From NCBI RefSeq assembly GCF_020035535.1, contig NZ_CP083350.1, positions 1,870,501 to 1,934,500 of the forward strand: a stretch of 64,000 nt of DNA, read 5' to 3'. Origin of the DNA: Ensifer adhaerens. GTDB taxonomy: Bacteria; Pseudomonadota; Alphaproteobacteria; Rhizobiales; Rhizobiaceae. The notes under the pieces are model-generated. The model was not told the DNA's origin. It ran no database searches and saw only the letters and a program-made list of their open reading frames with translations. Both the position numbers and the translations under genes were made by a program. Below, piece after piece: positions 45,177 through 54,083 of this stretch (position 1 is its first letter; each line of letters begins with the position of its first letter).

Positions 45177-45244
45177 GAAAGCAGCCTGAAATGGCTCTGG
45201 GCACGAACGGCTCCGCTCGTCTGGCGGCAAAAAGGCATAAAAAA

Positions 45245-45264
45245 AGCCGGGCGAAAGCCCGGCT
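45245..45264 (-). terminator. Terminator of the tns operon
   Basis: Perfect hairpin AGCCGGGC / GCCCGGCT with a GAAA/TTTC loop. On the minus strand the stem is followed by a run of six T, giving a strong intrinsic terminator 25 bp after the last tniQ stop codon. Confidence 0.85.
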
Positions 45265-45289
45265 CGAACGTCAGTTCTGAAGATTTTAG

Positions 45290-47086
45290 CTAGATAGCGA
45301 TTTCAGATCGCCGATAGAAATTCGCATGAGCGATCGTCCAAGGGGTGGCAGGCGGATGTGCTCGCATCGCAATTTTTGCTGCGAGCTGCGGGTACGCAAA
45401 TCGTAGCTGATGAGTCATTTCGCGCATGGAGACATACTCGCGGGCGAACCGGATGAGAGCGTCCGTCGTGATCGTAAAGTCCAACTGTTCTCCGGTTGTG
45501 TTTCCTTCGAGATAGCCCTTGGAAAGGAGCACCTCCAGAGTGCGGGAGGGAACCTGAAGCGCTGCCATTGCCCTGCGCCAGGGAAGTTCCTTCAGCTTGT
45601 ATTTCGAACGCGCCTGGGCGCACTCGACCGGGTCCACTAGCAGGCCAGCGATTCCGGTTTCGCCAGTCGTGGCGGCGCGGACGCTCCCATCAAAAACCAG
45701 CTTCAGCACGGTTGCGATGGAGCGCTGTGAGACGGTTGCCGCACTGCTGATGCACGTCATCGGAGCTTCTTTCAGAGTGATCAAAGGAAGGGCTTGGATT
45801 TGATCTCGGATGCGTTCCACGTCGCTGTCGGAAAACTCGATCGCTTGGAAGCGTTTCCCCTGCATCGGAAAGAGCAGCCTTGCTCGCACCAGGGCGGCGA
45901 GTTCGTCGCCAGTCGCGTTCAGGCGGCCCATCGCCTCCTTCGTCGAGCATCGGGCGGGTCGGCCAATGTTGTCGAGTGTCTGGCTGGGGAAGACCACCAT
46001 GTGGTCTGGAAGGTTCTCGGTGTCGCTGGTGATGATGTTCGCCTTCCGGAGTTGTGCGCGGACTTCGACGCGGCTGAGACCGGACGCAGTGGCAGCCGAT
46101 GCGATCGAATGCAGTTGGCGTTCCCGGACGGTGCCGAGAAACTTGTCTCCCGGACCGAACGGGAGTTCGCCCACAGAAACTGTCTGCATGAGTTCGCGAA
46201 CTTTCCGATAGGGTGACAGGGGGGAGGCACTCTGCACGAGTTCCGCAAGGCGGCCGAAGATCTTTAGCGGACTGCGCTGGATCGACGGGCGATAAGAGGC
46301 TTTGACGAGGTGCCGAAGGAAATCGCAAAAGCGCTCTGGGCCCTCGGAGGTAACGGCAAAACCTTCTGCTGCACACGCGGACCACTCGGCTCCGTCGGAC
46401 ATGAGAGTATCGAACCAGATGCCATGACGGAGGATGGCGCCGGTGGTTTCCGTCAGGCGGCAGACAGTCTCGAGCGGCAACGTGTCGAGCCAGTTCGACG
46501 TAGTCGGGTGCTGCTGGAGCCGAGCAATGGCGTATCGGTCCAATGGCGACGCTGGCAATGGCATCGGAGTCATCAGGGCCTTGTCCCTCTGATCGCATAG
46601 ATGTCTGATGTTGGCTGAGAAGTCTGCTGGATGATGGCCCAGTGGCATGCGTACTTCGACAAGTGCGCAGTCGTGGACCACGCACGACCTGATCGATGAG
46701 ACCGACCAGTGCAAGCGGGCGTATGCGCGCGAGCCCTTTCGTCCAGGAAGTCGAGCTTCGTCATCGACGAGGCACACGGGACAGAAGCGGTGACACATTG
46801 TCGTCAGGAATGTCCTGGACATGATCTCCTTGGCAATGCGCGCGTTTTTTCCGTCAGTGCGGATGATGCCTGCGGTTAGATCGCAGTTCTCCTGGCTAGT
46901 CAGGCGTGCATATGCTTCGAGTTCCGGACCGGCCCCGTTGCAGAGCTTTTCGAAGCGAATTCCCAGCTGCCCGGCGAACATCTTTGCGGACTTGAAATTG
47001 TGAGCGGCCGCAAGACGCGAGCAGTGGCTGGCCAGGGACTCGTCGCCGTGGAAGGGCAGGCTGATCGACAGTCGTGTCATGTTCAC
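45290..47086 (-). CDS. TniQ/TnsD-like target-selection protein, downstream copy
   Basis: A 598-residue TniQ-family protein, the target chooser of Tn7-like transposons. The N-terminal TniQ domain opens with RLSISLPFHGDESLASHCSRLA and has a zinc knuckle of Cys102, Cys105 (FCPVC) with Cys135 and His138. The rest is a long TnsD-like C-terminal part with no other recognised domain. It starts at GTG 47086 in a GTGA overlap with the preceding tniQ stop (or at ATG 47080), so translation is coupled. It is clearly related to, but well diverged from, the upstream copy. Target site unknown. Confidence 0.88.
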   Translation of the reverse strand: MNMTRLSISLPFHGDESLASHCSRLAAAHNFKSAKMFAGQLGIRFEKLCNGAGPELEAYARLTSQENCDLTAGIIRTDGKNARIAKEIMSRTFLTTMCHRFCPVCLVDDEARLPGRKGSRAYARLHWSVSSIRSCVVHDCALVEVRMPLGHHPADFSANIRHLCDQRDKALMTPMPLPASPLDRYAIARLQQHPTTSNWLDTLPLETVCRLTETTGAILRHGIWFDTLMSDGAEWSACAAEGFAVTSEGPERFCDFLRHLVKASYRPSIQRSPLKIFGRLAELVQSASPLSPYRKVRELMQTVSVGELPFGPGDKFLGTVRERQLHSIASAATASGLSRVEVRAQLRKANIITSDTENLPDHMVVFPSQTLDNIGRPARCSTKEAMGRLNATGDELAALVRARLLFPMQGKRFQAIEFSDSDVERIRDQIQALPLITLKEAPMTCISSAATVSQRSIATVLKLVFDGSVRAATTGETGIAGLLVDPVECAQARSKYKLKELPWRRAMAALQVPSRTLEVLLSKGYLEGNTTGEQLDFTITTDALIRFAREYVSMREMTHQLRFAYPQLAAKIAMRAHPPATPWTIAHANFYRRSEIAI

Positions 47087-48978
47087 GTTCTCTCACCATT
47101 ACGGATTTCTGGACGTTTGGGACCCTTGCGAAGCTGGTCGTAGAGGGGCTCTACATCCGAGCGGCGATACAAAACCGCGCCTATGAGTTCGCGATCGAAG
47201 GCGGGCTTGACACCAAGTGCGCACAGGCGCTGCGTGAGCCATTTGGGCCGCCTTTGAACTGCAAACGTGACCTCTCTAAGTGTCGTATAGATCGACCTGA
47301 ACTCGGTGAGGTCGTTCGGCGCAATGTACTTTGCGTTGGACTGGCGCGTTCGCCTGATCGGCGTTGCCGTGCGGAGGTAGCCGTGACGGACCAGGGCCGA
47401 AACGCAGGCACCAGAAACTGGCAGCTTCCTGTGGGCCTGTGAAACCGGGATAAGTTCTGCGTCCCGTCCGGTAGACAAGAGTACCTTCCTGATCTCCACG
47501 GGGTCTACAAGCAGCGTGCTGCAACCTGGCTTGCTGGTATCGCACGCAACGTTTTTCAGCTTTCCTTCAAAGAGCATCGAGAAGAACTCCCTTAGGGTAC
47601 ATTTGGCTGGGCGACATGCTCCCGAAATCGGGACCAGCTCAGGTGTCGGCTTACGCAAAGTGACGAGGTTCTCGATTGTGCGTCTGAGTTCCACGACTTG
47701 CTCCGGCAGGAAGAACGGAACCACGCCGCCTTTTCCCGTGTCCTTTGTGGACATAATGGGGGTCAGGAGCCCTTCTCGTATGATCGCGAAAAGCTGCACC
47801 GTATCCAGGTTGAGCATGCGGCTTGCAGCAGCTGATGAGATCGCACTCTCTGCCGCAACAAGCAGTTCATCCGCCTTCCTCGCATCCACTAGTACCCGAC
47901 GGTTGCGGTAGGGGGTGCCATTGTATGGGAGCAGCCCCGCCGCTCGAAACTTGGTTGCGATGCTCCCGGGGCTTCGCCGATGCTGTCTCGCCGCAGTTAT
48001 TACCGTGTGCCATTTTCGCCGCGTGATTGATCCGAACACATCGTCGCCGGGCCCCAACGGAAGACACTCCGCTGCGACGCTGTGAACGATCTCGCGGATG
48101 GGATCGTAGGCGGGGTCGCGCCGCTGCCACTTGAGCAGCGCATAGAACCGCCCCAGCACCTTCCCTCCCTGTCGTACGCCAGGGTTCGTGGTGTATTTCG
48201 CGCAGAGGTCCTCGAGGAAACGTCGGACCCCGGCTTTCCCGTCCGCCAGGACTTCGAATCCGGCTTTGGCCGCTTCCTGCCAATCCATTTCGCTGAGGCT
48301 GTCGGGCATGAAGTCGACCCCTTGGGTCATGGTGGCACCCACCCACTCCGCTGTCTGGGCTGCTGCGTAGAGGGGCATGGAGTCGAGCAGGCGCATACCG
48401 CTCTCCTTTCCAAGAAGTCGATTGGAGACGTAGCGTTCCAATTTGGTGGGCTCCTGCCTCGAACTGGCGAGCAAGTGCTCAGACATGTTCGGTCGTTCCC
48501 AACCGAGGCGGACGACGAAATCGTGAACCGCGATGGTACTGGTCTTGATTGAAGTTATCAGCCGTGCTCGATGAACCGGGCAGGTGCGAATAAACGTGAT
48601 CAACCAGTTCATGCGGCCGTAAGCCCGACTTTGGCGGCGACCGAGATTTGTCGCCTCGTCCTCCATGATGCAGTGGGGGCAAAAACGGAGCCTGTGCCGG
48701 CGGAAATGAGGCCGTGAGAATGTCTGACCACTTACGTGCGCGTGCTTCTGGTCCGTAACAACGACAGCATGTTCAATTTGGCTCGGGGTAAGCCTGACAA
48801 GTTCGGCGAGCCTTTGAACTGCTGCGGGCTTTCCATTGGCGAGCCCTGTGAAGTCGAGGGTCATGTCGTTTGCGAAAACGCGTGCGCTCGGAATGCCATT
48901 TGCGGCTGCAATGCGCGAACAATAGCTTGTGATAATCTCGTCTGCGTGGAGTGGGACAGTGATCGACAGAGGTTTCAT
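47083..48978 (-). CDS. TniQ/TnsD-like target-selection protein, upstream copy
   Basis: A 631-residue TniQ-family protein. The N-terminus SITVPLHADEIITSYCSRIAA is the TniQ opening, and the zinc site is Cys100, Cys103 (FCPHC), Cys133 and His136 (CPVH). It has a long C-terminal region as in TnsD. Start ATG 48978 follows AGGAAG; the frame's extension to 49044 is less likely. It lies 98 bp after tnsC. With the second tniQ directly downstream it suggests two targeting routes. Confidence 0.9.
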   Translation of the reverse strand: MKPLSITVPLHADEIITSYCSRIAAANGIPSARVFANDMTLDFTGLANGKPAAVQRLAELVRLTPSQIEHAVVVTDQKHAHVSGQTFSRPHFRRHRLRFCPHCIMEDEATNLGRRQSRAYGRMNWLITFIRTCPVHRARLITSIKTSTIAVHDFVVRLGWERPNMSEHLLASSRQEPTKLERYVSNRLLGKESGMRLLDSMPLYAAAQTAEWVGATMTQGVDFMPDSLSEMDWQEAAKAGFEVLADGKAGVRRFLEDLCAKYTTNPGVRQGGKVLGRFYALLKWQRRDPAYDPIREIVHSVAAECLPLGPGDDVFGSITRRKWHTVITAARQHRRSPGSIATKFRAAGLLPYNGTPYRNRRVLVDARKADELLVAAESAISSAAASRMLNLDTVQLFAIIREGLLTPIMSTKDTGKGGVVPFFLPEQVVELRRTIENLVTLRKPTPELVPISGACRPAKCTLREFFSMLFEGKLKNVACDTSKPGCSTLLVDPVEIRKVLLSTGRDAELIPVSQAHRKLPVSGACVSALVRHGYLRTATPIRRTRQSNAKYIAPNDLTEFRSIYTTLREVTFAVQRRPKWLTQRLCALGVKPAFDRELIGAVLYRRSDVEPLYDQLRKGPKRPEIRNGERT

Positions 48979-49076
48979 CCGACTTCCTGTGCGTTTGGCT
49001 GGTGGCTCCGAGCGGCCGCGGAATTCGATACACCGCGGCCGCAAGTAGGATCTCGATTAAGTTGGAGTGGTGCCGA

Positions 49077-50156
49077 CTACGGACGAACTCCGAACTTGGT
49101 CGATGTCTTGCGCTTCTTCTTTTCGAGCTGTGCTTCTTCCCACTCGTGGTCTTCGTCACGCAGGAATGCCGTTTGCGGAGTCATCCCGCGCCAGTCGTTA
49201 GCGCTGAAGATGTTTTCGGCAGGTACACATCCTGAGTAGGTCTCGTAGACGCGTTTGAAATGATCGATTGTTACCGCGTTCACCCCGTCCTGGATTGCGT
49301 GCTCAACTGCGCCTCTCACCATCTGGACTACCGAACCGAACTCGCCATCGCAGGCGTAGGTCAGCCGAGTGACGAGGTCTCCATCCAGCGTGGTGTCGAG
49401 ATTAAGTTGCGCGTGCTCGATGATGACCTTCTTCAGCACGGTCTCGACCGTTTCCCGTGCAGACTTCCCCTTCAGCTTCTCGAACCGGATTACGGTGCGG
49501 CGATTGTAGAGCTGCTTTCGCGCGAGGAAGCTTGCCAGCGGCGGCACACCTGCCAGGATCAGGCGAACGGGCCAGTCCGGCATCTGCACGAGGTTCTTGT
49601 AGGCATTGCCGATCTTGGTCGTCGCCAGAATGTCGGCTGTGTCCACCGCGTGCTGGGCTTCATCGATCATGACGAACATGATGCGGTGGCTCTTCAACAT
49701 CTGCTGGAAGAGAGCCCACGCCTGATGCTCCTGAAGTTGGCGCCGGACGGGATAGCCCAGCGCGTCTAGTCCGGTCAGCGCAAGAAGTCTTGGAGGGCAG
49801 GGCGAGGGGGCATTGAAATTGAGCAATGGGCTCACCTCAACGCCGTCGTCGTCGACGTAGGGCTGCATCGCTTGGATGCGGTTGGTGTGTTCGAGCAGCG
49901 TGCGCGTCTTGCCCGCGCCGGAATCGCCGCAAATGGCAACGATCCGGCGCTTGTCTGGCTTGCTCACGGCCTTGATGTCGACGGTGGCAATGCTGGCAAC
50001 CATTCCTGCCAGCGCTGACTGCACCAATTGGTCTCGGGACAGACCGATGTAGCGTGCGTTTAGATCGGCAATTCGGTCCGCCACCTTGAGCTTTTCGGGG
50101 TCGATCATGGCCCTGATGCGCGCTACAGCTGCAGCCTGGTCGAAGTTGTTCGGCAT
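49077..50156 (-). CDS. TnsC/TniB-like AAA ATPase
   Basis: AAA+ regulator of transposition, 359 residues. Walker A is GDSGAGKT (residues 77-84) and Walker B is FVMIDEAQH (161-169), both intact. TnsC polymers on target DNA connect the TniQ target protein to the TnsA/B transposase. Its length fits the shorter TniB/TnsC forms of Tn7-like elements. It lies 17 bp after tnsB in the operon. The C-terminal end is basic (EKKKRKTSTKFG). Confidence 0.93.
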   Translation of the reverse strand: MPNNFDQAAAVARIRAMIDPEKLKVADRIADLNARYIGLSRDQLVQSALAGMVASIATVDIKAVSKPDKRRIVAICGDSGAGKTRTLLEHTNRIQAMQPYVDDDGVEVSPLLNFNAPSPCPPRLLALTGLDALGYPVRRQLQEHQAWALFQQMLKSHRIMFVMIDEAQHAVDTADILATTKIGNAYKNLVQMPDWPVRLILAGVPPLASFLARKQLYNRRTVIRFEKLKGKSARETVETVLKKVIIEHAQLNLDTTLDGDLVTRLTYACDGEFGSVVQMVRGAVEHAIQDGVNAVTIDHFKRVYETYSGCVPAENIFSANDWRGMTPQTAFLRDEDHEWEEAQLEKKKRKTSTKFGVRP

Positions 50157-50173
50157 GGACAGGTTCCTTTTGC

Positions 50174-52432
50174 TTAGCTGTCGAACTGGCTGTTGGTGGC
50201 GAAGTTCACGCCGTGGTCGTCTGCTTCGTCGGCCTCGACTGCGCCGAGCGGCAGCAGTTCTCCCGGCTCCGGGCGCAGCATCGCGCGCTCGAGTTCGTCG
50301 TTCTTCGCGGGCGAGCGTGGCTCCTTCTCAAACTCCGTGTGGTCCATGCCCATCAGGTCGAAGAACTGCGTCGACGGCCCCCAATCCGCTTCGTCATCGA
50401 GGGGAACCGCGTCATTCTTTTCGGTGATCCTGATCGAGTGCGAGATCTTGCTTTCGAAGCGCTGGAAGTCCGCATCCGTGATGAAACCGGTTCCGAGCTC
50501 GGCTTCCAGCCGGGCCATCTGACCTTGTTTTTGCAGCCATTGCTTGGTCTTCAGAAGCGTTTCTCGAGAGACGCTGGCCTTCTCGCGGTTGAGAAGGCGA
50601 AGACGTTCGCATGCTGCGGCCCAGACCCAGATGCTCATGCCTTTGAGTTCCGCGTGGACTGCAGGGACGCGAATCCAGCCAGTCCCGTCCCAGGCGGAGA
50701 TCTCGCCTAGATCCCATCGGTCGACGCGAGTGAGTAGCTTGACCTTCGGGTTACGGCGGCGAATTGCCTGGAGGGCTGGCGATTGGTACCAGTTGCCGTT
50801 CTGGCAAATACCGGACGTCGTGATGGAAGCTTTCCGGTTGATGCCGAAAATGTGTCGGCGGCGATGTCCGGTCGGGGGAGGGAGGACCCCGTGGGTCTTG
50901 CTCAGGCGGATCCAGGCATTGCGCGGCGTCTCGCCGCTCAATCCCGCGTGGGGTTCATTGTGATAGACGTCGACGAAGAAGCGCGTGATCACCTCGGCGG
51001 CCTGATCGACCAGCACGCTTGCTTCTTTTTCAGACGGGTACTCGCCTTTCTCGGCGATGGAGCCCCAGGTTTGGCCAGAGAAGTACTGGAGCGCCTTCGA
51101 CCCAGTGGTCCGGAACGACCGCTCCATAGTTCCGCGTGCGGATGCTGCACCAGCCGGGGGCAGAAACAGCGTGCTGCCGAGATCGTTCACGACTACGCGG
51201 AAGGCGGTGCTCGTGTACCAGGTCGCGGAGTCGGTAGCGATTACTTCGGGCGTGCCGGACATGTCCCACGGCGTTTTGCAGCCCAACTTCTCCGCGATAT
51301 CGGACTTGTCGCGTGTGACAAGTTCGAGCGTCATGATCGCAGATTTTACTGATGGGGCTTCGCGGTGGGCGCGGAGCCCCACGAAGCACTTTGTCGCGGT
51401 ATCGATGAGAGCTGTAATCCAGAGGCGCACCCGCTTGAGCCGCTTCTTCTGGGCCGCGGTCAGAGTCGGCCAGATCTTGGTGATCGTGAGCAAGGTTTGG
51501 AGGTCAACCGCCCATTCGTCCTGCTCCAGTCGCTCAAAGGGACGGATCGGGTCGATCCCTTCCAGCACGATCGCGTATTTCTTGGCTGCGGCGGCCTCAC
51601 CCAGACGCCCAAGGTCGATGAATGCCCGCGGGAGGTCATTGATCCTGTTCTGGAAGGTGCGCAGGCAGGGAAGGTCGAGCGGAGGCATGTGCTTAGCCGC
51701 GCGGCGCTTGTTCTCGTCAAGCGTTGCGGCAACGAACTGGTCGTAGAGCTCGTTCATTTTGGGCTTTGCATCGGATGCGTACATGCGGGCGAATGCGGCC
51801 ATCATCTGTTGAACCTCCGGGTCTAGGGGACTTGGTCTCGCCGTCAGATACTTGTCGACGAACACGATTGGGTCGTAGTCAGCTGCCTCGAAATCTCTGA
51901 GCCAGCGGCGCAACGTGCTTGGGGCGGGAGTGCTTTCCGCAGTCTTTTTCGATTTGTAGGTGACGCGCTTCTGCGTCGGATTCAGGAGTTGCTTGAACTC
52001 CTCGCCGATACGGAAAATGTGGAGCCGCATGCATGCGTCGCTGCGCGTGACATTGGTTTCCTGGTACTCGAGCTGAAGCCAGCGGCGACACCATCGGTCT
52101 TTCTTGATAACCGCTTTTTGCTGGTGCGGGCGCAGGCTGGAGAGGAGGTCTGTACCCTTCGCTCCCCTGGGAGCGGCGCCCTCCTTGTAGGCGCCGGGGT
52201 ATACGACGAGCGGGTCCTGGACATCGGCCAGCATGGCCGCGAGCAGCTTGTGCGAAAACGGCTCCAGGATGTTCGAGCCGTCCTTGCGGCGCAGCACGTG
52301 GCCGGCGGTGTTGCTTGCGACGTAGCCATACTCGACGCCACGATAGACAAGTTTGTCATCTGGGCCGAACCGGAGGTTGGGGACATGATCATTGGCGGAA
52401 CTGACGGGAGAATGCTGTAGAAGGTCGTGCAA
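50174..52432 (-). CDS. TnsB/TniA-like DDE transposase
   Basis: Retroviral-integrase-fold transposase of 752 residues. The DDE triad is likely Asp305 (in EQDEWAVD), Asp401 (in VIATDSATWY) and Glu437 (in SARGTMERSF). An N-terminal DNA-binding region precedes the catalytic core and a beta-barrel and C-terminal domain follow. TnsB cuts the 3-prime ends and joins them to target DNA. It starts 10 bp after the tnsA stop. Length and order match Tn7-like tnsB rather than Tn5053 tniA, given the separate tnsA. Confidence 0.93.
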   Translation of the reverse strand: MHDLLQHSPVSSANDHVPNLRFGPDDKLVYRGVEYGYVASNTAGHVLRRKDGSNILEPFSHKLLAAMLADVQDPLVVYPGAYKEGAAPRGAKGTDLLSSLRPHQQKAVIKKDRWCRRWLQLEYQETNVTRSDACMRLHIFRIGEEFKQLLNPTQKRVTYKSKKTAESTPAPSTLRRWLRDFEAADYDPIVFVDKYLTARPSPLDPEVQQMMAAFARMYASDAKPKMNELYDQFVAATLDENKRRAAKHMPPLDLPCLRTFQNRINDLPRAFIDLGRLGEAAAAKKYAIVLEGIDPIRPFERLEQDEWAVDLQTLLTITKIWPTLTAAQKKRLKRVRLWITALIDTATKCFVGLRAHREAPSVKSAIMTLELVTRDKSDIAEKLGCKTPWDMSGTPEVIATDSATWYTSTAFRVVVNDLGSTLFLPPAGAASARGTMERSFRTTGSKALQYFSGQTWGSIAEKGEYPSEKEASVLVDQAAEVITRFFVDVYHNEPHAGLSGETPRNAWIRLSKTHGVLPPPTGHRRRHIFGINRKASITTSGICQNGNWYQSPALQAIRRRNPKVKLLTRVDRWDLGEISAWDGTGWIRVPAVHAELKGMSIWVWAAACERLRLLNREKASVSRETLLKTKQWLQKQGQMARLEAELGTGFITDADFQRFESKISHSIRITEKNDAVPLDDEADWGPSTQFFDLMGMDHTEFEKEPRSPAKNDELERAMLRPEPGELLPLGAVEADEADDHGVNFATNSQFDS

Positions 52433-52442
52433 CGTGAACTCC

Positions 52443-53283
52443 TTACAGAGTGGTTTTGGCGTTGATGACGTAAGGCGCGTCGACGAGCTTCTGGTCGGGG
52501 AAGACCAGTTTCAGAACGCCGTCGTAGACGAGGCACCAGATGGCATTCAGCGCGGCGGCGGGGTTGTCGAACTGGACCGCCACCTGGCTGATGTGCACGG
52601 CACCGTGCACTCCTCGAAAGAAGTCGCGCATCCGCGCGCAGTCTTCGTGGTTTCTCGCGCGCCGCGCTCTAAGAATGCTGCATGCGTTCCAGCCGTGCTT
52701 GAGCGTGACGATTTCGTCTGTCAGCAGGATGGCCTCGTCGGCAAAGCCGCCAAGCAGCGGGCGGACGTGCCTCAGCACTTGCCGAATGCCGCTCTTCACG
52801 ACGTCTGACTTGGGTTTCACGGCGATGGCGATCCGTCGCCCGTTGAAATACGTGGCGCGGAAATCGAACGTGTGTTCGCGCAGTTTGCCGTCGTCGCAGC
52901 GAAAGCGGATGGGTGGGGGCTGATCTTCGACGTTTGTGACGGCCCGATTTGCCATCAGGATCGCTGCCACTCGCAGCTCGTGCGTGCTCGAGAAGCCGAC
53001 GGACCGGTTTGTGGTGGGATCGACAAGCCATCCCCGGCAGTGCGCCTTCGTACGGGGCGTGGGCTGGCGCGAGCCCGTCGAGCGGGAGGGCGGAACCCAG
53101 GCCTCGGACCAGGGATCTCCAACAGCGTCGTATTTCCCAGCCCCCGCCTCTCATCGTGACGACCTTGCCCGAAGCAAGATGGTCGGGACGCAGCTCGGAA
53201 TGTTCCGGTGTCGACGCGCCGCGGCCGATCATCTGCAGAGCCTGTTCTTCCTTCATAAAACGCAGTACCTGGAGTGCCTTCAC
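52443..53283 (-). CDS. TnsA-like endonuclease, interrupted by a +1 frameshift
   Basis: TnsA nuclease that cuts the 5-prime ends during cut-and-paste. The catalytic residues sit in the downstream frame: Glu in STHELRV (codon 52977-52979), Asp in HTFDFRA (52863-52865) and Lys in IAVKPK (52815-52817). That frame has no start codon before its stop at 53151-53153 except a GTG at 52970, which would remove the Glu. The missing N-terminus lies in another frame from GTG 53283 (with AGGA upstream): its GKVVTMRGG matches the family. The two join by skipping one base in the run of five G at 53141-53145. Joined length is 279 residues. Programmed shift, mutation or base error are all possible. Confidence 0.85.
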
Positions 53284-53381
53284 TATGGATCCTTTCGATC
53301 ATGACTTTGGACGGCCGCAGTCGCGTCGCTGCGGCCGGAATGGCTTCCTGGGGCGTTGCCTGCATGTGAATGCGTCGACGA

Positions 53382-53519
53382 TCAGGAGGCGGGGCCGCCG
53401 AGGCGGCGGGCCTCGATCTTCCGCTGAAGACGGGTGGCAACACGTGCAGCGCGACGGCGGGGATCCGTCGCACGGAGAAACACCTCGACCTCGTTCCGCC
53501 TCGTCAGCGTCTTCATCAT
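53382..53519 (-). CDS. Possible 45-residue basic protein upstream of tnsA
   Basis: From tandem ATG codons at 53519 and 53516 an Arg-rich helical peptide (TLTRRNEVEVFLRATDPRRRAARVATRLQRK-like composition) is encoded, ending at 53382. Its amino-acid make-up is more protein-like than the competing frame on the same strand (53299-53715). No ribosome site is strong and no family is recognised. It could be a small accessory gene of the transposon or non-coding. Confidence 0.3.
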   Translation of the reverse strand: MMKTLTRRNEVEVFLRATDPRRRAARVATRLQRKIEARRLGGPAS

Positions 53520-53813
53520 AGAGCGTGGTGTCGGGATCCGTTTCGCGGCTTCCCGTGCTCGTTGCGGTGATGTGGTCGCAAACGTCGAGCGAGGGCTTGT
53601 CGTCTCCGAGGACGTACATGCCTTCGTAGGGGTCTTGATCGTCGATCATGCGGGCGGTGCGGGAGGAGTAGAAGTCGTGCATGCGCAAGCCTTTCTGTGC
53701 TTGATGAATGGGCATGGTGATCCGATCCGCGCCGGGGGACCGAGCGGTGGAAAAGAGAGTGTTGGTGGGGATGGAGAGGTCCGCTGAGCGCTGCTGGGCG
53801 CTACGGCGACGAG

Positions 53814-54083
53814 CTACGAGCGGGTTATGTGGTGCTCGGCGTTCGATGCAGTGATCGCCGTCGACGCGTCGCTGCTCGCGGCGACCAGCGAGGACAGGCG
53901 CTCGGCCACAAGGAGAGGCGAGCTCGAGAAGAGCGCCTCACACTGACCAGCGGTCTGGCAGTCGCAGGTTCGGGGCTTGATCGAGTTTTTGCCGCAAAGC
54001 CGGAGCGCCCGCGTGAGCTCCACGTGGGTCTTTAGGATCAGATCGTTATGCAAACTCTGCTTTTCCTTTCCTCGTTCGGCCAT
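53814..54083 (-). CDS. Possible 89-residue hypothetical protein
   Basis: Frame from ATG 54083 with GGAG just upstream, giving a helical protein with HNDLILKTHVELTRAL and a CDCQTAGQCEAL cysteine cluster. It could be a small cargo gene transcribed toward tnsA. No family is recognised; the evidence is only composition and start context. Confidence 0.35.
   Translation of the reverse strand: MAERGKEKQSLHNDLILKTHVELTRALRLCGKNSIKPRTCDCQTAGQCEALFSSSPLLVAERLSSLVAASSDASTAITASNAEHHITRS

Larger units (their letters stand above)
44942..45289. other. Junction region between DUF808 gene and tns operon
   Basis: About 350 bp without a gene. It contains two copies of a TAGGTTTGGCTC element (45102-45113 and 45165-45176, same orientation, 63 bp apart) and the terminator at 45245-45264. 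One transposon end is expected here because the tns operon ends just to the right. No target-site duplication could be matched. Confidence 0.45.

Noticed and set aside
43973-45289. tRNA gene as the insertion target next to DUF808
   Set aside because: No cloverleaf or CCA-type acceptor stem could be formed in this gap.
45290-53283. CRISPR-associated transposon
   Set aside because: No cas gene, Cascade subunit or repeat array is visible; both target genes are long TnsD-like TniQ forms.
53299-53715. 138-residue leftward frame upstream of tnsA
   Set aside because: The first half looks protein-like but the second half is Pro/Arg/Ser-rich in a way typical of antisense reading; no ribosome site is decisive.
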